A model generated the notes under the pieces. That model worked only from the letters and a program-made list of their open reading frames with translations, was not told where the DNA came from and did not search any database. DNA of 64,000 bases from Flavobacteriaceae bacterium UBA1682 (GTDB taxonomy: Bacteria; Bacteroidota; Bacteroidia; Flavobacteriales; Flavobacteriaceae): contig DCKE01000014.1 of assembly GCA_002320285.1 (NCBI GenBank), positions 34,686 to 98,685 of the forward strand, written 5' to 3'. Positions 44,710-54,115 of the stretch are shown here, in pieces. The number at the start of each line of letters is the position of its first letter. Position 1 is the stretch's first letter. The translations under genes were made by a program, and so were the position numbers.

Positions 44710-45942
44710 ATGTTTTTCATATATAATCTCTTTACACAGCTTGTTAATCTGGTCTTAAAATTTGTTGCGCTCTTCAACAAAAAAATGAATTTTTTTATTG
44801 AAGGACGGAAAAATTCGTTCGCCCAATTAGCCCGCGAAATCAAACCCACTGACCGTACCTTTTGGATTCATGCTGCTTCACTAGGAGAATACGAACAAGG
44901 ACTTCCTCTGATAGAACGTTTAAAACAATTGTTTCCCCAACACAAAATCGTATTGACCTTTTTTTCTCCGTCGGGTTATGAGGTCAAAAAAAACAGCACT
45001 CCGGCAGATGTTACTTTATACTTACCAATGGATACGATACAAAATGCAAAACGTTTTTTAAAACTCGTACATCCCGAAAAGGTGTTTTTTATAAAATATG
45101 AGTATTGGCCGAATTACTTGAACGAATTAAAAAAACAAAACATCAATACCTATTTAGTTTCTGGAATTTTCAGACCCGATCAAGTTTTTTTTAAATGGTA
45201 TGGTTCCTTTTACAGAAAGGCACTAACTGCATTTACCAATTTCTTTGTCCAAAACGAAGCTTCTAAAGAGCTTTTACTGCAACTGGGCCACGAAGCTATG
45301 GTAACCGGCGACACGCGTTTCGACCGCGTAGCCCAAATATTAGAACAGGATAATACCCTGGATTTTGTCGCTGCATTTAAAGCCGAAAAAACTCTATTGG
45401 TAGCAGGGAGCTCCTGGCCTAAAGATGAAGAATTACTAGTAGACTTTATTAACAATGAAACCAGCGAAGACACGAAGTTTATCTTTGCACCACACAACAT
45501 CAAACCCGATTTGATTGCCAAATTACAACAGCAAATCAAAAAATCGGTAATTTTATACTCTCAAATTGACAATCAAAAGCTGACAGACTATGATGTTTTA
45601 ATCATCGACGCTTATAGCTTACTTACCAAAACCTATAGCTATGCAGATATTGCCTATATCGGTGGTGGATTTGGTTCAGGAATTCACAATATACTAGAAG
45701 CAGCCACTTTTGGTATACCAGTAGTAATCGGTCCGAATTATAAAAAATTCCAAGAAGCTAAAGATCTTATTGAGCGCAAAGGCTGTTTAGTCGTCCACAA
45801 TGCCAACGAACTGCATAAAACCTTACTTCAACTTTTCACTCAACCTCAATACAGAAAGCAGCTTGGCAGTATCAACAGTTCTTTTATATTATCCAATAAA
45901 AACGCTACTGAGAAAATAATCCAAGTTGTATTTTCGATTTAA
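44710..45942 (+). CDS. waaA: 3-deoxy-D-manno-octulosonic acid (Kdo) transferase
   Basis: 410 residues. An N-terminal membrane anchor is followed by FWIHAASLGEYEQGLPLI, the conserved early motif of WaaA/KdtA, and by YIGGGFGSGIHNILEAATFGIPVVIGP in the GT-B C-terminal domain. It adds Kdo to lipid A in LPS core synthesis at the inner membrane. Stand-alone, with a terminator shared with the convergent lipoprotein gene. Confidence 0.95.
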   Translation: MFFIYNLFTQLVNLVLKFVALFNKKMNFFIEGRKNSFAQLAREIKPTDRTFWIHAASLGEYEQGLPLIERLKQLFPQHKIVLTFFSPSGYEVKKNSTPADVTLYLPMDTIQNAKRFLKLVHPEKVFFIKYEYWPNYLNELKKQNINTYLVSGIFRPDQVFFKWYGSFYRKALTAFTNFFVQNEASKELLLQLGHEAMVTGDTRFDRVAQILEQDNTLDFVAAFKAEKTLLVAGSSWPKDEELLVDFINNETSEDTKFIFAPHNIKPDLIAKLQQQIKKSVILYSQIDNQKLTDYDVLIIDAYSLLTKTYSYADIAYIGGGFGSGIHNILEAATFGIPVVIGPNYKKFQEAKDLIERKGCLVVHNANELHKTLLQLFTQPQYRKQLGSINSSFILSNKNATEKIIQVVFSI

Positions 45943-45954
45943 CGATCATCAAAC

Positions 45955-45997
45955 AAAAAAACCTTTTAAAATTCAAGATAAATTTTAAAAGGCTTTC
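45955..45997. terminator. Bidirectional terminator between waaA and the lipoprotein gene
   Basis: CCTTTTAAAAT / ATTTTAAAAGG with a loop of about 9 nt lies between convergent genes; an A run precedes it. Confidence 0.8.
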
Positions 45998-46022
45998 GAT
46001 ATATAAAAAAACATTTGGATTT

Positions 46023-46427
46023 CTATTCCTGTTTTTCGTAGGTAATCTCGGTTCCATCTGCAGCGATGACACCATTAAAAAGCACTAGTTTTTTATCGGC
46101 TAGCAAAATACTTACTTTCTCGTTATCATTTAACAATAAATCGTAGTTTGAATGTTTATCGTTAATAGATTCGCTTGCGGGAATTAAGCTAAATGTCCCC
46201 TTATCGGCCAACGCTCCGTCCGTATGTTTTTCAAAATTTCCATCGTGAAATTTTAGCAAATTACCGTTACCAGCTTTAAAGTTCGGATCTACATCTGCAA
46301 CCTGAATTCCAGCTACATGTCTAATCTCCCACGTGCCCTCTAATTCCGTTGCTTTTGTTTTCTTCGCACAACTTACCAAGGTGAAAATCACTACCATACT
46401 CATGGTGATTTTAAAATAGTTTTTCAT
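46023..46427 (-). CDS. Small lipoprotein, lipocalin-like
   Basis: 134 residues with a lipoprotein signal (VIFTLVSC, Cys near 20). The mature part begins with ELEGTWEIRHVAG and continues with alternating strands (LLKFHDGNFEKHTDG, GTFSLIPASES), a pattern like the lipocalin-like / META-type small barrels. I cannot assign a function. It follows an M1 peptidase gene on the same strand with a hairpin in between. Confidence 0.8.
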   Translation of the reverse strand: MKNYFKITMSMVVIFTLVSCAKKTKATELEGTWEIRHVAGIQVADVDPNFKAGNGNLLKFHDGNFEKHTDGALADKGTFSLIPASESINDKHSNYDLLLNDNEKVSILLADKKLVLFNGVIAADGTEITYEKQE

Positions 46428-46595
46428 AGGACTCTAATATTATTTGTTTGATTTTTAAACTATTCTACTTGTCAGCTTATATCTCAACGAGACCTTATTT
46501 TCAAGTTGGTATCACCATAGGCTCTATATAAATAAAACGTATTTTTAAGCCGTTTATTATTTTAGCTCGTATTTTTTGTAGAGGATGCAGTTCAA

Positions 46596-46635
46596 AATTA
46601 AAGCGAATAGATATAAATACCTATTCGCTTTAATT
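46596..46635 (-). terminator. Strong hairpin after the M1 peptidase gene
   Basis: AATTAAAGCGAATAG / CTATTCGCTTTAATT, a 15-bp perfect stem with a 10-nt loop, 20 nt after the stop codon. Confidence 0.85.
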
Positions 46636-46654
46636 CTGTTTGCCTTTCAAATTA

Positions 46655-48502
46655 TTATTTCGGACTTTCCAACATAGCATCTAAAGTTTGACGTGCTAAA
46701 AAATGATAATTCGGTCGCGCCTCCTTATAAATATCACGCGCTAGATCCATTTGATCGGTTTGCTTCAGTGCCCAATACAAAGGCTCAATAAACTTCCGTC
46801 TTCCCACCTGTGTCAAAAACGCTTTAGCGTTCGCATTCACTTTCTCATACTTCAATCTAAAAGACTTTTCGTACCAGGCACATTGTATTTCCGCATTTTT
46901 ACTGTCTGTAAAATGATAGCGATTATCGATCAAAGCCATATCTTCCTTTGTCAAAGCAGTTACATCAATTAAACGGATATAATGCAACCATTCGTTGGTG
47001 GACCATTGTGGAAGCTTGTCTGAAATCGCTTGTCTTTTTTGAATTTGAACGATATCTGTTGCATATTGCTTTTCAACCAACTCAAACAATTTCGATGTAG
47101 GCACTACCAATCCTTTTGGCCAACCGGTATCATAAACCCAATTTTGCACAAAATCGTCTTCTCCATTGGTTAAATTGTCTTTAAGATAGGTAATAAAATC
47201 TTCGGTGTTAGTCGTTTTAAAGGCATTTTCCTTAAAATACTTTTTAACAAACACGTCAAACTGCGGTCGACCGTATCGATCCTCTAACATTTTTAAAAAC
47301 AAATATCCCTTGTCGTAAGGCACATCGGAAAAAGCATCATCAGGATTGATTCCGTCCAGATCAATGTACAGGGAAGTCAAATTGGCAGGTAACAGCTCCA
47401 TACTTGTCTTTAAATCCTGATAACCAATTACTGTAATCATATCAGCATAATCCTTTCCCTCGAGAGCTTCCATAATGCGACGTTCAAAATACACGGTAAA
47501 CCCCTCATTAAGCCAGAAGTCATTCCAAGTAGCATTAGTCACCAGATTACCAGACCAAGAATGTGCCAATTCATGAGCAATTAGATTCGTTAACGAACGA
47601 TCTCCCACCAAAATTGTCGGTGTAGAGAAAGTTAACCGAGGATTTTCCATACCTCCAAATGGAAAGCTCGGCGGCAGTATTAATACATCGTATTGTCCCC
47701 AAGGGTATTCGCCATAGAGTCCTTCTGCAGCGGTAACCATTTTGCCCATATCTGCCAATTCCCATGCCGCATCTTTAAGTTGAGTGGGTTCTGCATAAAC
47801 TCCGGTTCGCTGGTCTATAGCCTGATATTCTAAATCGCCGATTGCCAAAGCAATTAAATAGGGCGGTAAAGCCTGTGGCATTTTAAAGTGATAAACACCA
47901 TCCTCGGTTTTTTCCTTAGGATTTATCGCACTCATCAATGCCAATAAGCCTTTAGGAACTCGTACAGTTGCCTCATAAGTAATACGGATACTCGGCGTAT
48001 CTTGGATCGGAATATAGGAGCGCGTTAAAATCGCTTGTCCTTGCGTTAATAAATACGGATGTTTTTTATCGTGTGTCTGCTCGGGCTCCAACCATTGCAA
48101 GGCACTGGCCTCAGGTGAAGTCTTATAATAAATAATTACTTTTTTGTCTTTTGGACTGATACTCACCTTTAGTGATCTGCCTTTCACCGCGTCGAGTTCT
48201 CCCAATTCGAAAGTCGTCTTTTTTCCATTATTCAATAAAACAGAGTCAATAGTAAGTTGACTGGTGTCAAAATAAATCTCTTTGGCTTGATGATTTTCAA
48301 AATCATAGGCCGCACTACCCTTAATGATCTTTTGATCAAAGTCCGCTTCAACATCCCAAGTAAGATGTGTAATTTTCGCCTTACTCAAATGCGCATAAGT
48401 CTGGGAGTCTATATTTTTGTCTTCGGCTATTAATGGTTGTTGCTGCCCACATGACGACATTAAAAAACCGATTCCAACAAGGGAAATAAATATTTTATAC
48501 AT
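46655..48502 (-). CDS. M1 family zinc metallopeptidase, lipoprotein
   Basis: 615 residues with lipobox MSSC (Cys18). The aminopeptidase motif GGMEN is at 283-287 and the zinc site HELAH at 310-314 with the third ligand Glu333 (NEGFTVYFE). The C-terminal helical domain ends like leukotriene A4 hydrolase relatives. It removes N-terminal residues from peptides in the periplasm or at the outer membrane. A promoter -7 box lies upstream at 48584. Confidence 0.95.
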   Translation of the reverse strand: MYKIFISLVGIGFLMSSCGQQQPLIAEDKNIDSQTYAHLSKAKITHLTWDVEADFDQKIIKGSAAYDFENHQAKEIYFDTSQLTIDSVLLNNGKKTTFELGELDAVKGRSLKVSISPKDKKVIIYYKTSPEASALQWLEPEQTHDKKHPYLLTQGQAILTRSYIPIQDTPSIRITYEATVRVPKGLLALMSAINPKEKTEDGVYHFKMPQALPPYLIALAIGDLEYQAIDQRTGVYAEPTQLKDAAWELADMGKMVTAAEGLYGEYPWGQYDVLILPPSFPFGGMENPRLTFSTPTILVGDRSLTNLIAHELAHSWSGNLVTNATWNDFWLNEGFTVYFERRIMEALEGKDYADMITVIGYQDLKTSMELLPANLTSLYIDLDGINPDDAFSDVPYDKGYLFLKMLEDRYGRPQFDVFVKKYFKENAFKTTNTEDFITYLKDNLTNGEDDFVQNWVYDTGWPKGLVVPTSKLFELVEKQYATDIVQIQKRQAISDKLPQWSTNEWLHYIRLIDVTALTKEDMALIDNRYHFTDSKNAEIQCAWYEKSFRLKYEKVNANAKAFLTQVGRRKFIEPLYWALKQTDQMDLARDIYKEARPNYHFLARQTLDAMLESPK

Positions 48503-48583
48503 GATGTATTTTTTTAATTTTTAAAAAGTAAGTACTACTCCATAAGTCCCCCTATGGTTTAATACAAAAAGCCATTTCGCTGG

Positions 48584-48591
48584 CAAAGATA
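48584..48591 (-). promoter_or_regulatory. -7 box of the M1 peptidase gene
   Basis: The minus strand reads TATCTTTG, matching TAnnTTTG, 81 nt upstream of the start codon. Confidence 0.4.
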
Positions 48592-48652
48592 AGGATAAGC
48601 AAACAAAGGATCACTTGACAATTCACAAGAACTCAAACTAGAGACAATAGGC

Positions 48653-49723
48653 TTAATATGTAAATTTATCGATATAAAATTGTCTCTCGCTGTTAGAAAT
48701 ATGTAGTGCTTGTAGAATATAGTTATCCATCGAACCATATTTTAGGTCGATTTCGTCAAAAGCAGCTTGGAGGTAGCGGGTGTTTATCCAAGAAAAATTC
48801 TCTACTACTTCCTGATTTAGAGATGGATATACCAACCGTCCAATAGGAATCCAACGCAATTGTTTTTCAATGCTTTTTTGTCGGTAGTTGTTAGACAACA
48901 AATATTCTTGATAAATCGTTTCCCGATCCACTTTTAAGATAGATAAAATCAGCGCGCTGATCAACCCTGTTCGATCTTTTCCCGCCGAACAATGAAACAA
49001 AACCGCGTGATTTTGATCCAGTAAGGTCTTTATAATTTTACTGATGATTTCGGTGTTTTCCGTTGGATAATATCCGTAAAAATCCTTTAATAACGCTATT
49101 GACTCTTCAGCACTTATAGTTCCCTTAAAAACAGCCCTTCTCGTTTTAATCAATTGGTCTTGCTCTTCTTCGAAAGCATTGTAGTTAAAATACCTTGTTG
49201 AATCAGCATATCGATCTGGTTTTTTACTAATTTCTTCAGCAGTTCTCAAATCAACGATGGTAGCGACACCTAATTCTTCAACGGTTTTGATACCGCGTCT
49301 ACTCAATCCATTCAAATGTCCGCTTCTAAAAATCTTACCCCAAACAATCGTTTTACCCTCTTGAGTTTTAATCCCACCTATATCCCTAAAATTGGGTACC
49401 TTTCTTAAGTAAATCCTACGGTTACTCAGCTTAATGGTATCCGAATCAGCCGCTTGTAATCCAACGAATAAGCGACTTTGTTTTTTGGAAAACCTCATTA
49501 CAAAATCTTCCTTTTGCAACTGCTGACTCCTAATTGGATTGGTCGAATAAATCAACCGATTTGTATCTTGAGGTTGCTTTAAAATCAGTTCATAATTATT
49601 TTTATTTTCAATAATTAAGGGAACCTCCAGTAATTTTGAAAACTGCTGTGACTGTGTGGATTTATAAGCACAAGAAACAGACAAGACACCCACAACTAAT
49701 AAGACAAATACACGCTTTAACAT
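48653..49723 (-). CDS. Tyrosine-protein phosphatase-like lipoprotein
   Basis: The start at 49723 gives 356 residues beginning MLKRVFVLLVVG with lipobox SVSC (Cys18); a longer frame to 49774 from a TTG adds 17 residues before the signal and is unlikely. The active site HCSAGKDRTG (Cys245, Arg251) and the earlier NFRDIGG motif place it in the PTP family with the DSP/LipA-like fold (Y_phosphatase3). Location as a surface or periplasmic lipoprotein is unusual for regulatory phosphatases and suggests a scavenging or host/peptide role. The substrate is unknown. Confidence 0.9.
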   Translation of the reverse strand: MLKRVFVLLVVGVLSVSCAYKSTQSQQFSKLLEVPLIIENKNNYELILKQPQDTNRLIYSTNPIRSQQLQKEDFVMRFSKKQSRLFVGLQAADSDTIKLSNRRIYLRKVPNFRDIGGIKTQEGKTIVWGKIFRSGHLNGLSRRGIKTVEELGVATIVDLRTAEEISKKPDRYADSTRYFNYNAFEEEQDQLIKTRRAVFKGTISAEESIALLKDFYGYYPTENTEIISKIIKTLLDQNHAVLFHCSAGKDRTGLISALILSILKVDRETIYQEYLLSNNYRQKSIEKQLRWIPIGRLVYPSLNQEVVENFSWINTRYLQAAFDEIDLKYGSMDNYILQALHISNSERQFYIDKFTY

Positions 49724-49917
49724 AACACCTATATATATACTCAAATTTAAGGATTTTAAACTTGATGTCAACAATGGTCAAGGTCCTTATTATTACTAAA
49801 ATCTCCAGAAGTAAATCGCGTCTACACCTACTTCGATCCAAGCTATAGCAGTCAAAAATGCGTTTTAATTAAAAATCGTATCTTTCCGCTTTGATAAAAA
49901 CAGTAAAAATTTAAACT

Positions 49918-52074
49918 ATGATTGCAAAGAGTATGAAACTTTTAAAAGTGCTTATCCTTTTATTGGTATGTCCTATTTACGCTCAACAAGGCGGTATGTG
50001 GATTCCTTCCTTACTAAAGGGAATGAACGAAACGGAAATGAAGAGTCTCGGAATGAAAATGTCCGTATCTGATATTTACGATGTTAACTCTTCCAGCTTA
50101 AAAGACGCTGTACCCCATTTTAATGGCGGATGTACGTCAGAAGTAATTTCTCCACAAGGACTTTTATTGACCAACCACCACTGTGGATACGGACAAATTC
50201 AGTCGCATTCGTCGGTTGAAAACGATTACTTAGCCGATGGATTTTGGGCAAAATCACTTCAAGAGGAATTGCCAAATAAAAATCTTGTAGTCACTTTTAT
50301 AGTAAAGATTGAAGATGTGACGGCTCAGGTGTTGCAAGGCGTATTAGATACTGATACCGAAGCAAACAAACAGCTCAAAATAGAAAAGAACATTGCAAAA
50401 ACCGCCCTTAGTTTTCCAAAAGAAGCTTGGGAAGAAAATAAAATAAAATCATTTTATGAAGGCAATCAATATATACTGTTTGTAACAGAAACCTTTAAAG
50501 ATGTTCGTTTAGTAGGTGCACCTCCTTCCTCTATTGGAAAATTTGGTTCTGATACGGATAACTGGGTTTGGCCAAGACACACTGGTGACTTCTCTTTGTT
50601 CCGTATCTATGCAGACAAAAATAATCGCCCTGCAGATTATGCCGCTGACAACGTTCCTTATAAACCCAAACATTATTTACCTATTTCCTTAGATGGAATT
50701 CAAGAAGATGATTTTACGTTGGTTTTTGGTTACCCAGGAACGACTCAGGAATACCTACCTTCTTTTGCGATTGATCAAATCCTGAAGGAATTAAATCCGG
50801 CCAAGATTGAAATCAGAGATGCCTCATTAAAGGTTACCAATGAATTTATGAGAAAGGATGCAGCGATTAAAATTCAATATGCTTCAAAATATGCTGGAAT
50901 CGCAAATTATTGGAAAAAATGGATTGGTGAAAGTCAAGGTTTAGAAAAATCAAATGCAGTAGCCATAAAAAAAGACTTTGAAAAAGATTTTGTTCAACGT
51001 GTTGCCAAGAACAACAAACAAGAGGCATATGGAGCAATCTTACCGGAATTTGAGAAATTATATCAAGAGATCACTCCTTATGCGGTAAGTCGTGATTACT
51101 TTATGGAAGTCGTTTTGAGAAATACCGAATTATTAACAGCCGGTTTTAAGTTATACCAATTAGAACAAGCCTATCTATCAAAAGGGGAACAATCGTTTAA
51201 TGACAGACGAGCTCCTTTTATTGAGGCACAGGAAAATTTTTATAAAAACTTCAATAAAAATGTGGATCAAAAAGTTTTTGAAGCCATTGTAGCCTTATAT
51301 AGCCAAAAAGCTCCACAGGCATACTTACCTAATGAATTAAAACAAATCGATGTTCAAAAATTGTCTCAATCCATCTATAAGGATAGTAAACTTTCTAGCT
51401 ATGACGGTTTGAAAGAATTATTAAAAGGAGATGCTAAAGAAGTATTTAAAAAGTTGAATAAAGACAAAGGATACATTTTCACGAAAGCTTTGGCGCGTAA
51501 TTATTTCGATAATATCGCTCCTAAGTATGATGCTTTAAATTTAGAGATCGCCGCGTTGCAACGCACATTTATGAAAGCGCAATTGGAATTGTATCCAGAT
51601 GCCCGTATTTTCCCAGATGCCAACAGCACCTTAAGAGTTACCTATGGTAAGGTAAATGGATATGCACCAAAAGATGCGATCTATTACGATGCGGTAACTT
51701 ACTTAGATGGAATTATGGAAAAATATGTTCCCAATGATTATGAGTTTGATGTTCCTCAAAAACTGATTGACTTGTATAAGGCAAAAGATTATGGACCGTA
51801 TGCTGAAAACGGTAAACTACCCGTTAACTTTATCGGTACCAATCATACGACAGGAGGGAATTCTGGAAGTCCGGCAATAGATGCAAATGGTAACTTAATC
51901 GGACTAAATTTTGACCGTGTATGGGAAGGAACTATGAGTGATATTTATTATGATCCTGCAATTTGTCGTAATATAATGGTCGACGTTAGATACATTTTAT
52001 TCGTCATTGACAAATATGCTGGAGCTAAACATTTGATCGAAGAGATGACTTTAGTGCACCCTAAGAAAAAATAA
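49918..52074 (+). CDS. S46 family dipeptidyl-peptidase (DPP7/DPP11), probably DPP11 type
   Basis: 718 residues with a signal peptide ending IYAQ. The chymotrypsin-like triad is visible: His in TNHHCGYGQ (about 87), Asp in the NWVWPRHTGDFSLF region and Ser649 in GGNSGSPA. Arg667 lies 18 residues after the serine (LNFDRVW); in characterised enzymes an Arg at this place marks DPP11 (Asp/Glu at P1), and Gly marks DPP7. S46 exopeptidases act in the periplasm to supply dipeptides in asaccharolytic Bacteroidota. Confidence 0.95.
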   Translation: MIAKSMKLLKVLILLLVCPIYAQQGGMWIPSLLKGMNETEMKSLGMKMSVSDIYDVNSSSLKDAVPHFNGGCTSEVISPQGLLLTNHHCGYGQIQSHSSVENDYLADGFWAKSLQEELPNKNLVVTFIVKIEDVTAQVLQGVLDTDTEANKQLKIEKNIAKTALSFPKEAWEENKIKSFYEGNQYILFVTETFKDVRLVGAPPSSIGKFGSDTDNWVWPRHTGDFSLFRIYADKNNRPADYAADNVPYKPKHYLPISLDGIQEDDFTLVFGYPGTTQEYLPSFAIDQILKELNPAKIEIRDASLKVTNEFMRKDAAIKIQYASKYAGIANYWKKWIGESQGLEKSNAVAIKKDFEKDFVQRVAKNNKQEAYGAILPEFEKLYQEITPYAVSRDYFMEVVLRNTELLTAGFKLYQLEQAYLSKGEQSFNDRRAPFIEAQENFYKNFNKNVDQKVFEAIVALYSQKAPQAYLPNELKQIDVQKLSQSIYKDSKLSSYDGLKELLKGDAKEVFKKLNKDKGYIFTKALARNYFDNIAPKYDALNLEIAALQRTFMKAQLELYPDARIFPDANSTLRVTYGKVNGYAPKDAIYYDAVTYLDGIMEKYVPNDYEFDVPQKLIDLYKAKDYGPYAENGKLPVNFIGTNHTTGGNSGSPAIDANGNLIGLNFDRVWEGTMSDIYYDPAICRNIMVDVRYILFVIDKYAGAKHLIEEMTLVHPKKK

Positions 52075-52162
52075 TTTTTAACACCTTTAAAACCAATTAT
52101 TTACACACGATATTTTTTTTTAAAAAAAAATCACTAAATAATTTAGGATATCAAAAAATTCA

Positions 52163-52170
52163 TATCTTTG
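52163..52170 (+). promoter_or_regulatory. -7 box of the small lipoprotein gene
   Basis: TATCTTTG matches TAnnTTTG and lies 36 nt before the ATG at 52207. Confidence 0.5.
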
Positions 52171-52206
52171 TCAAGAATTAATAATTAACTTTTATAATTT
52201 AGTAAG

Positions 52207-52431
52207 ATGAAAAAAATTGTTTTAAGTGTAGCTTTAGTAGCTATGATGGGTGTTTCTTTTGTATCATGTAAAGACACTGCTAAAGAGCCTGCTGTTGAAG
52301 TTGAAGCTACTACAGAAGAAGTTGTTGCTCCAGAAGTTGTAACTGAAGAAGTTGCTCCAGAAGTTGTAACTGAAGAAGTTGTTGCTCCAGAAGCTGCTGC
52401 TACTACAGAAGAAGTAAAAGAAGTTAAGTAA
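52207..52431 (+). CDS. Small acidic lipoprotein with VVAPE/VVTEE repeats
   Basis: 74 residues with a lipoprotein signal (VSFVSC, Cys21). The mature part is low-complexity, made of Glu, Val, Ala, Pro and Thr in imperfect repeats such as EEVVAPEVVT, encoded by 27-30 bp tandem units at 52315-52398. Such tails are probably disordered and surface exposed. No family recognised. It has its own promoter box and terminator. Confidence 0.85.
   Translation: MKKIVLSVALVAMMGVSFVSCKDTAKEPAVEVEATTEEVVAPEVVTEEVAPEVVTEEVVAPEAAATTEEVKEVK
52315..52398 (+). repeat. Tandem repeat in the lipoprotein gene
   Basis: Units of 30, 27 and 27 bp starting GAAGAAGTTG and including GCTCCAGAAG follow each other; unit lengths differ by a 3-bp GTT, so the frame is kept. 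Likely prone to length change. Confidence 0.8.
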
Positions 52432-52448
52432 TTAGACCTTTCTTTTAT

Positions 52449-52475
52449 AAAAAAACCTCGCTATGCGAGGTTTTT
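52449..52475. terminator. Bidirectional terminator overlapping the GH3 gene 3' end
   Basis: AAAAACCTCGC / GCGAGGTTTTT with a 3-nt loop. One arm contains the stop codon of the convergent GH3 gene (TAG at 52461-52463) and the other arm its last codons. Confidence 0.88.
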
Positions 52476-54005
52476 GCTTTTTACACCCATACCAACTTGC
52501 ATGGATTTTAGTTCTTCTAGAAATTTGCGTTCGTTAGAAAGCCTCGGCACTTTGTGCTGTCCTCCCAATTTATCTTGATTTTTAAGCCAGTCATAAAATA
52601 AGTTATGACGCGCTATATTTAGCACCAACGGATTTAAAGTCATGTTATTGGTTCGTTTGGCCTCGTAATCCGAATTTAATTCTTGTAAATTTTTATCGAG
52701 TAGTTCTGCGAATTGACGGACATCCTCGGGATCTGTTCGAAACTCTATCATCCATTCATGTGCTCCCTTTTCTTTATCCTTCATAAAAATGGGCGCTACG
52801 GTATATTCCGCAACTTCTGCCTGGGTTTGTTCACAGGTTTTAGCCAAAGCCCTATCGGTATTTTCAACCATTAATTCCTCACCAAAAACATTGATATGAT
52901 GTTTGGTTCGACCCGTAATTCGAATGCGATACGGCGACAATGACGTAAAGCGAACCGTATCCCCTATGATATAGCGCCATAAGCCCGCATTAGTGGTTAT
53001 AACCAACGCATAGTTCTTACCTAACTCTACCTCTGCCAAAGGAATCACGCGTTGCTCTAAAGTGCCAAAAGTAGCCATTGGAATAAACTCATAGAAGATT
53101 CCATAATCCAACATCAACAATAAATCGCTGGAATTATTAAGATCCTGAATTGCAAAGAATCCTTCTGAAGCATTGTAGATTTCATAATATTTAAAATTTG
53201 AGCTTGGCAACAGTTTGTTGTATTGTTCGCGATAGGGCTCGAAACTGACACCTCCATGAAAATACACCTCAGCATTAGGCCATAGTTCTAGTAAATTTTC
53301 GCGTCCTGTCTCTTCGATAATTCGATTCAACAATACCAACATCCACGAAGGTACCCCCGCAAAACTCGTTACATTCTCAGCCTTAGTTTCCTTGACTATA
53401 GCACTCATCTTGGTTTCCCATTCGCTCATCAAAGATGTTTTATTACTAGGCGTACTACTGAATTCTGCCCAAAACGGCATATTATCTATTAAAATTGCCG
53501 ACAAATCCCCAAATACAGTATTGTTGTCTTCGTATAGTTGTTTGCTTCCACCTAACCTCAAACTCTTACCGGTAAACAGTTGAGAGTTTTCATTGTTATT
53601 TAAATACAAACACAATAAGTCCTTGGCTGCTTTATAGTGGCAATTCTCCAAGGCATCATTACTAACTGGTATAAACTTGCTTTTAGCATTGGTAGTTCCA
53701 CTTGATTTGGCAAACCACTTCACCGGTTCGAACCACAGTATATTCTGCTCACCACGTCGGGTACGCTCAATATAAGGCTCTAATTCTTCATAAGTAAAAA
53801 GCGGTACCCGCTTGGCAAAGTTATCGTAACTCTTGATTGTCGAGAAATCATACTTTTTCCCAAAAACCGTCTGTTCGTTACTTTTAATTAAATCTAAAAG
53901 CAATTCATTTTGTACTTCATTGGGAAATTTGAGAAACAACTCGATTTGATGTATCCGTTGCTTCAGTATCCAAGATGCAATTGAATTGATAATTGTGAAA
54001 GCCAT
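52461..54005 (-). CDS. GH3 auxin-responsive promoter family protein
   Basis: 514 residues with the ANL-like adenylating fold: SSGTTNAKSKFIPVS near 100 (P-loop like), YNASEGFFAIQ near 280, and the C-terminal ITGRTKHHINVFGEELMVEN. In plants GH3 enzymes conjugate hormones to amino acids; in Bacteroidota the substrate is unknown. The last codons run into the terminator shared with the convergent lipoprotein gene. Confidence 0.93.
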   Translation of the reverse strand: MAFTIINSIASWILKQRIHQIELFLKFPNEVQNELLLDLIKSNEQTVFGKKYDFSTIKSYDNFAKRVPLFTYEELEPYIERTRRGEQNILWFEPVKWFAKSSGTTNAKSKFIPVSNDALENCHYKAAKDLLCLYLNNNENSQLFTGKSLRLGGSKQLYEDNNTVFGDLSAILIDNMPFWAEFSSTPSNKTSLMSEWETKMSAIVKETKAENVTSFAGVPSWMLVLLNRIIEETGRENLLELWPNAEVYFHGGVSFEPYREQYNKLLPSSNFKYYEIYNASEGFFAIQDLNNSSDLLLMLDYGIFYEFIPMATFGTLEQRVIPLAEVELGKNYALVITTNAGLWRYIIGDTVRFTSLSPYRIRITGRTKHHINVFGEELMVENTDRALAKTCEQTQAEVAEYTVAPIFMKDKEKGAHEWMIEFRTDPEDVRQFAELLDKNLQELNSDYEAKRTNNMTLNPLVLNIARHNLFYDWLKNQDKLGGQHKVPRLSNERKFLEELKSMQVGMGVKSKNLA

Positions 54006-54115
54006 ATGTTTTTATTTAATTAAAATACCGCGCTTTAAATTGCGAAATCCTCTGTCGGATAACCAAAAAAACTTTTCGTATTTTTACCACTTTACCAAAA
54101 GTAACAATTTTCTTT

